Part shown: positions 63,501 to 64,000 of the stretch, in pieces | Position numbering within the stretch: position 1 is the first letter of the stretch | How the letters are laid out: each line of letters starts with the position of its first letter | From: Pirellulaceae bacterium | GTDB taxonomy: Bacteria > Planctomycetota > Planctomycetia > Pirellulales > Pirellulaceae | Length of the DNA stretch: 64,000 nt | Reading direction: 5' to 3' | NCBI GenBank assembly: GCA_024102795.1 | Contig: JAGFJK010000239.1 | Span: 1-64,000 of the forward strand | Made by a program: the position numbers and the translations under genes | The notes under the pieces: model-generated | Databases searched by the model: none | Seen by the model: only the letters and a program-made list of their open reading frames with translations | What the model was told of the DNA's origin: nothing

Positions 63501-64000
63501 GGAATCTGCAAATCCAGATTGTGGCCGACGCCAGAAACTGGGCTCGGATCCGTTTTGAGGCGGGCGACGGCGGGCGTTCGGTCGTGCCGCAATTCGGCTC
63601 ATCGCAAAACGGCGTCTATGACCTGCTGTGTGTCTGGGAAAGTCCCTCCGCGGAAGGATTACTGGCGATTTTGACCGAGGCGAATCTTAGCCGTCCAACC
63701 TTGGTACTGTACCTGGGCCCTTTGTCGTTGAATCAGCGATCCAACATGGCCCAGATCTTGAACCGTGAGAAGCGGTCGGTGATCGTAATTGACGACGCGA
63801 TCTTGCTGTTCCTCGCCCGGCAGCGCGAGTCCCGCTGGCCTGTCCTGCTGCGGGCGACCTTGCCTTACAGTTGCGTGAACCCTTACCTGCCGGGAAGCGG
63901 AAAAGTCCCCCGCGAAATGTTTTTCGGCCGCGAGTCGATGATCGCGGCGCTGGCCGACTTTTCGGGCAGCGGCAGTTGCCTGGTGTATGGCGGCCGGCAA
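60539..64000 (+). CDS. Large helical protein reaching a STAND/AAA-like NTPase domain, 3' end outside window
   Basis: An open frame of 1154 codons with no stop before the window ends. The TTG start at 60539 has AGGAG 9 bases upstream; the nearest in-frame stop is at 60500. Residues about 1-130 are helical (LDWHDWLQHLDSLAWDSPEW); about 134-196 are three 21-residue Pro/Cys repeats (such as GDVPPVCPTVKQSPPGASSG); about 200-330 is charged linker; about 330-960 is helical with coiled-coil phrases (LDERKQELEQRLQ). Near the end NPYLPGSGKVPREMFFGRES is followed by SCLVYGGRQ, the usual lead-in to a Walker A loop in STAND or Orc/Cdc6-like NTPases. Large STAND proteins often act in anti-phage defence. 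Nothing in the visible part tells the effector. Confidence 0.75.
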   Translation, partial: MDWHDWLQHLDSLAWDSPEWDQAESFLQDAAKLVQRRRERMAHQAAELLGVLGDECREDLQYFDGLHLLDLPADGLAGETGQQLASLHTLLREFHEVKQQEQSNIRTARAVRSRLSDLEDAIEQHIEQITSRGGEAPPDCPAVEQAPLGASVNGDVPPVCPTVKQSPPGASSGVDELPACPTVESAPPAASAGGEGQSRPTAVASQRNEPASQAASRRSLDRERQRKLQRLKKDKRLLRPQTTPDGRVRGERGSYTEQSRREASELVERLLSPDELPEEEAEVSVVRAEAAVAGEPKAPSSLAAPPEVVVPERPEPNFQADATESTEASLEFLCRALETDDFAGAYWWLRSRESDGQPTGIPAWMAEALQVARWGPDQDLALADALAELARLHGASSAQAEQLLALAAGLIPALTQPMLNVNHWLEVDVGASHLRELAQGVRQFAERGLNLDLDEVDDRLSRTDAESRVKEAAADVAEWRQQVRTKTAGYQRATRVWQLLLDQSDQLGDMLDTAAADRRSQSSRAAELMKRFSRRADIVRRVHDLDAGSGKGRRDAIEGASLDQLVEWTFEACERVERWCRAVRNLERLQQPSSWHDQRIDALRSTVRLQLAPSVAELTSLASSGDSLLQAAVRVVLSALRRLTRLCRLEVPTELADVPLPASGAREMTAEAGDPHRRLAMRLWWLPEIQFEDRGEPTADALPRVWRALEADASSPRTRAQSLRAWFAQRDFRFTRMLLDQLEESDDWQLLNGEQDERLESVRHELDERKQELEQRLQYAIVDGVLSEGDRAELQAQLLELNNEELICFAPALEVCDQVEQHLGSAYQEETSRLSGRWRELRSVLLSPYSDEQRRELDQRMQAALDRREVRLAHEILSQLEAARTQGRPLDLMATPDVPDPLGEFVACHEVLLAAARERGPRSAEHYERLVRLAGAEDDLPAPRIEEACRALAAWDELRRRPLRKSESQASPRLVPLIEFFGLQPRERNLQIQIVADARNWARIRFEAGDGGRSVVPQFGSSQNGVYDLLCVWESPSAEGLLAILTEANLSRPTLVLYLGPLSLNQRSNMAQILNREKRSVIVIDDAILLFLARQRESRWPVLLRATLPYSCVNPYLPGSGKVPREMFFGRESMIAALADFSGSGSCLVYGGRQ
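60938..61120 (+). repeat. Three diverged 63-bp tandem repeats
   Basis: Three consecutive units of about 21 codons, starting near 60938, 61001 and 61064, encode GGEAPPDCPAVEQAPLGASV, GDVPPVCPTVKQSPPGASSG and VDELPACPTVESAPPAASAG. They show about 60-70 percent identity by eye and form a Pro/Cys-rich spacer in the STAND-like protein. Confidence 0.85.

Overview
The window is high-GC chromosomal DNA from a member of the Planctomycetota, most like the Pirellulales. The basis is gene content: a DUF1559 pseudopilin-like protein with the H-x9-DG tail, two exported giants that open with the planctomycete LEPLExR-type N-terminal motif, a Tat-exported Gfo/Idh/MocA oxidoreductase, NPCBM, LamG and DUF11 modules, and a bacterial (5-formylfuran-3-yl)methyl phosphate synthase. 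I see no rRNA, tRNA, prophage, insertion sequence or CRISPR array.

Layout. 1-12.8 kb: a truncated membrane protein, an N-acyl-D-amino-acid deacylase, an AI-2E-type transporter, a ceramidase-like/LamG enzyme, an MHS-type MFS permease and a 1540-residue PQQ-dehydrogenase-like/PKD/triple-NPCBM exoprotein. 12.8-24.8 kb: an amidoligase-rich stretch. It holds (a) a C39-like peptidase, an RLAN/RimK-type ATP-grasp ligase and a GCS2-type carboxylate-amine ligase in one overlapping operon, and (b) a lysine-2,3-aminomutase-like radical SAM enzyme, a YkgJ-type Cys-cluster protein, two D-Ala-D-Ala-ligase-like ATP-grasp enzymes and a GNAT acetyltransferase in a second overlapping operon. An orphan His-rich RND adaptor lies between them on the other strand. 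25-26.9 kb: a lower-GC restriction-modification pair. 27-41 kb: surface and housekeeping genes (DUF1559 protein, TPR protein, DUF11 protein, RNase D, MfnB, a PHA-system small protein, several unrecognised membrane or secreted proteins, an oxidoreductase). 41.8-45.8 kb: a 1332-residue RTX/G8/beta-helix exoprotein. 45.9-60.3 kb: an alpha-glucan/trehalose supercluster, marR-glgE-treS/mak-glgB-treZ-treY, with glgC divergent. 60.5 kb to the end: a large open frame, cut by the window, that reaches an FFGRE motif and the start of a probable STAND-type P-loop domain.

How genes work together. The glucan cluster codes for both GlgE-pathway enzymes (TreS/maltokinase, GlgE, GlgB) and glycogen-to-trehalose enzymes (TreY, TreZ), so carbon could cycle between trehalose and branched glucan, with GlgC supplying ADP-glucose and a MarR-type protein as likely local regulator. 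The two ligase operons look like pathways for small peptides or amino-acid conjugates. The second probably handles beta-lysine, because the aminomutase keeps the two aspartates expected for lysine. These operons and the truncated STAND-like protein are the best candidates for poorly described biology here.

Start sites were picked from ribosome-binding sites, overlaps and N-terminal homology as I remember it. No database search was run, so all family names are recognition by eye.
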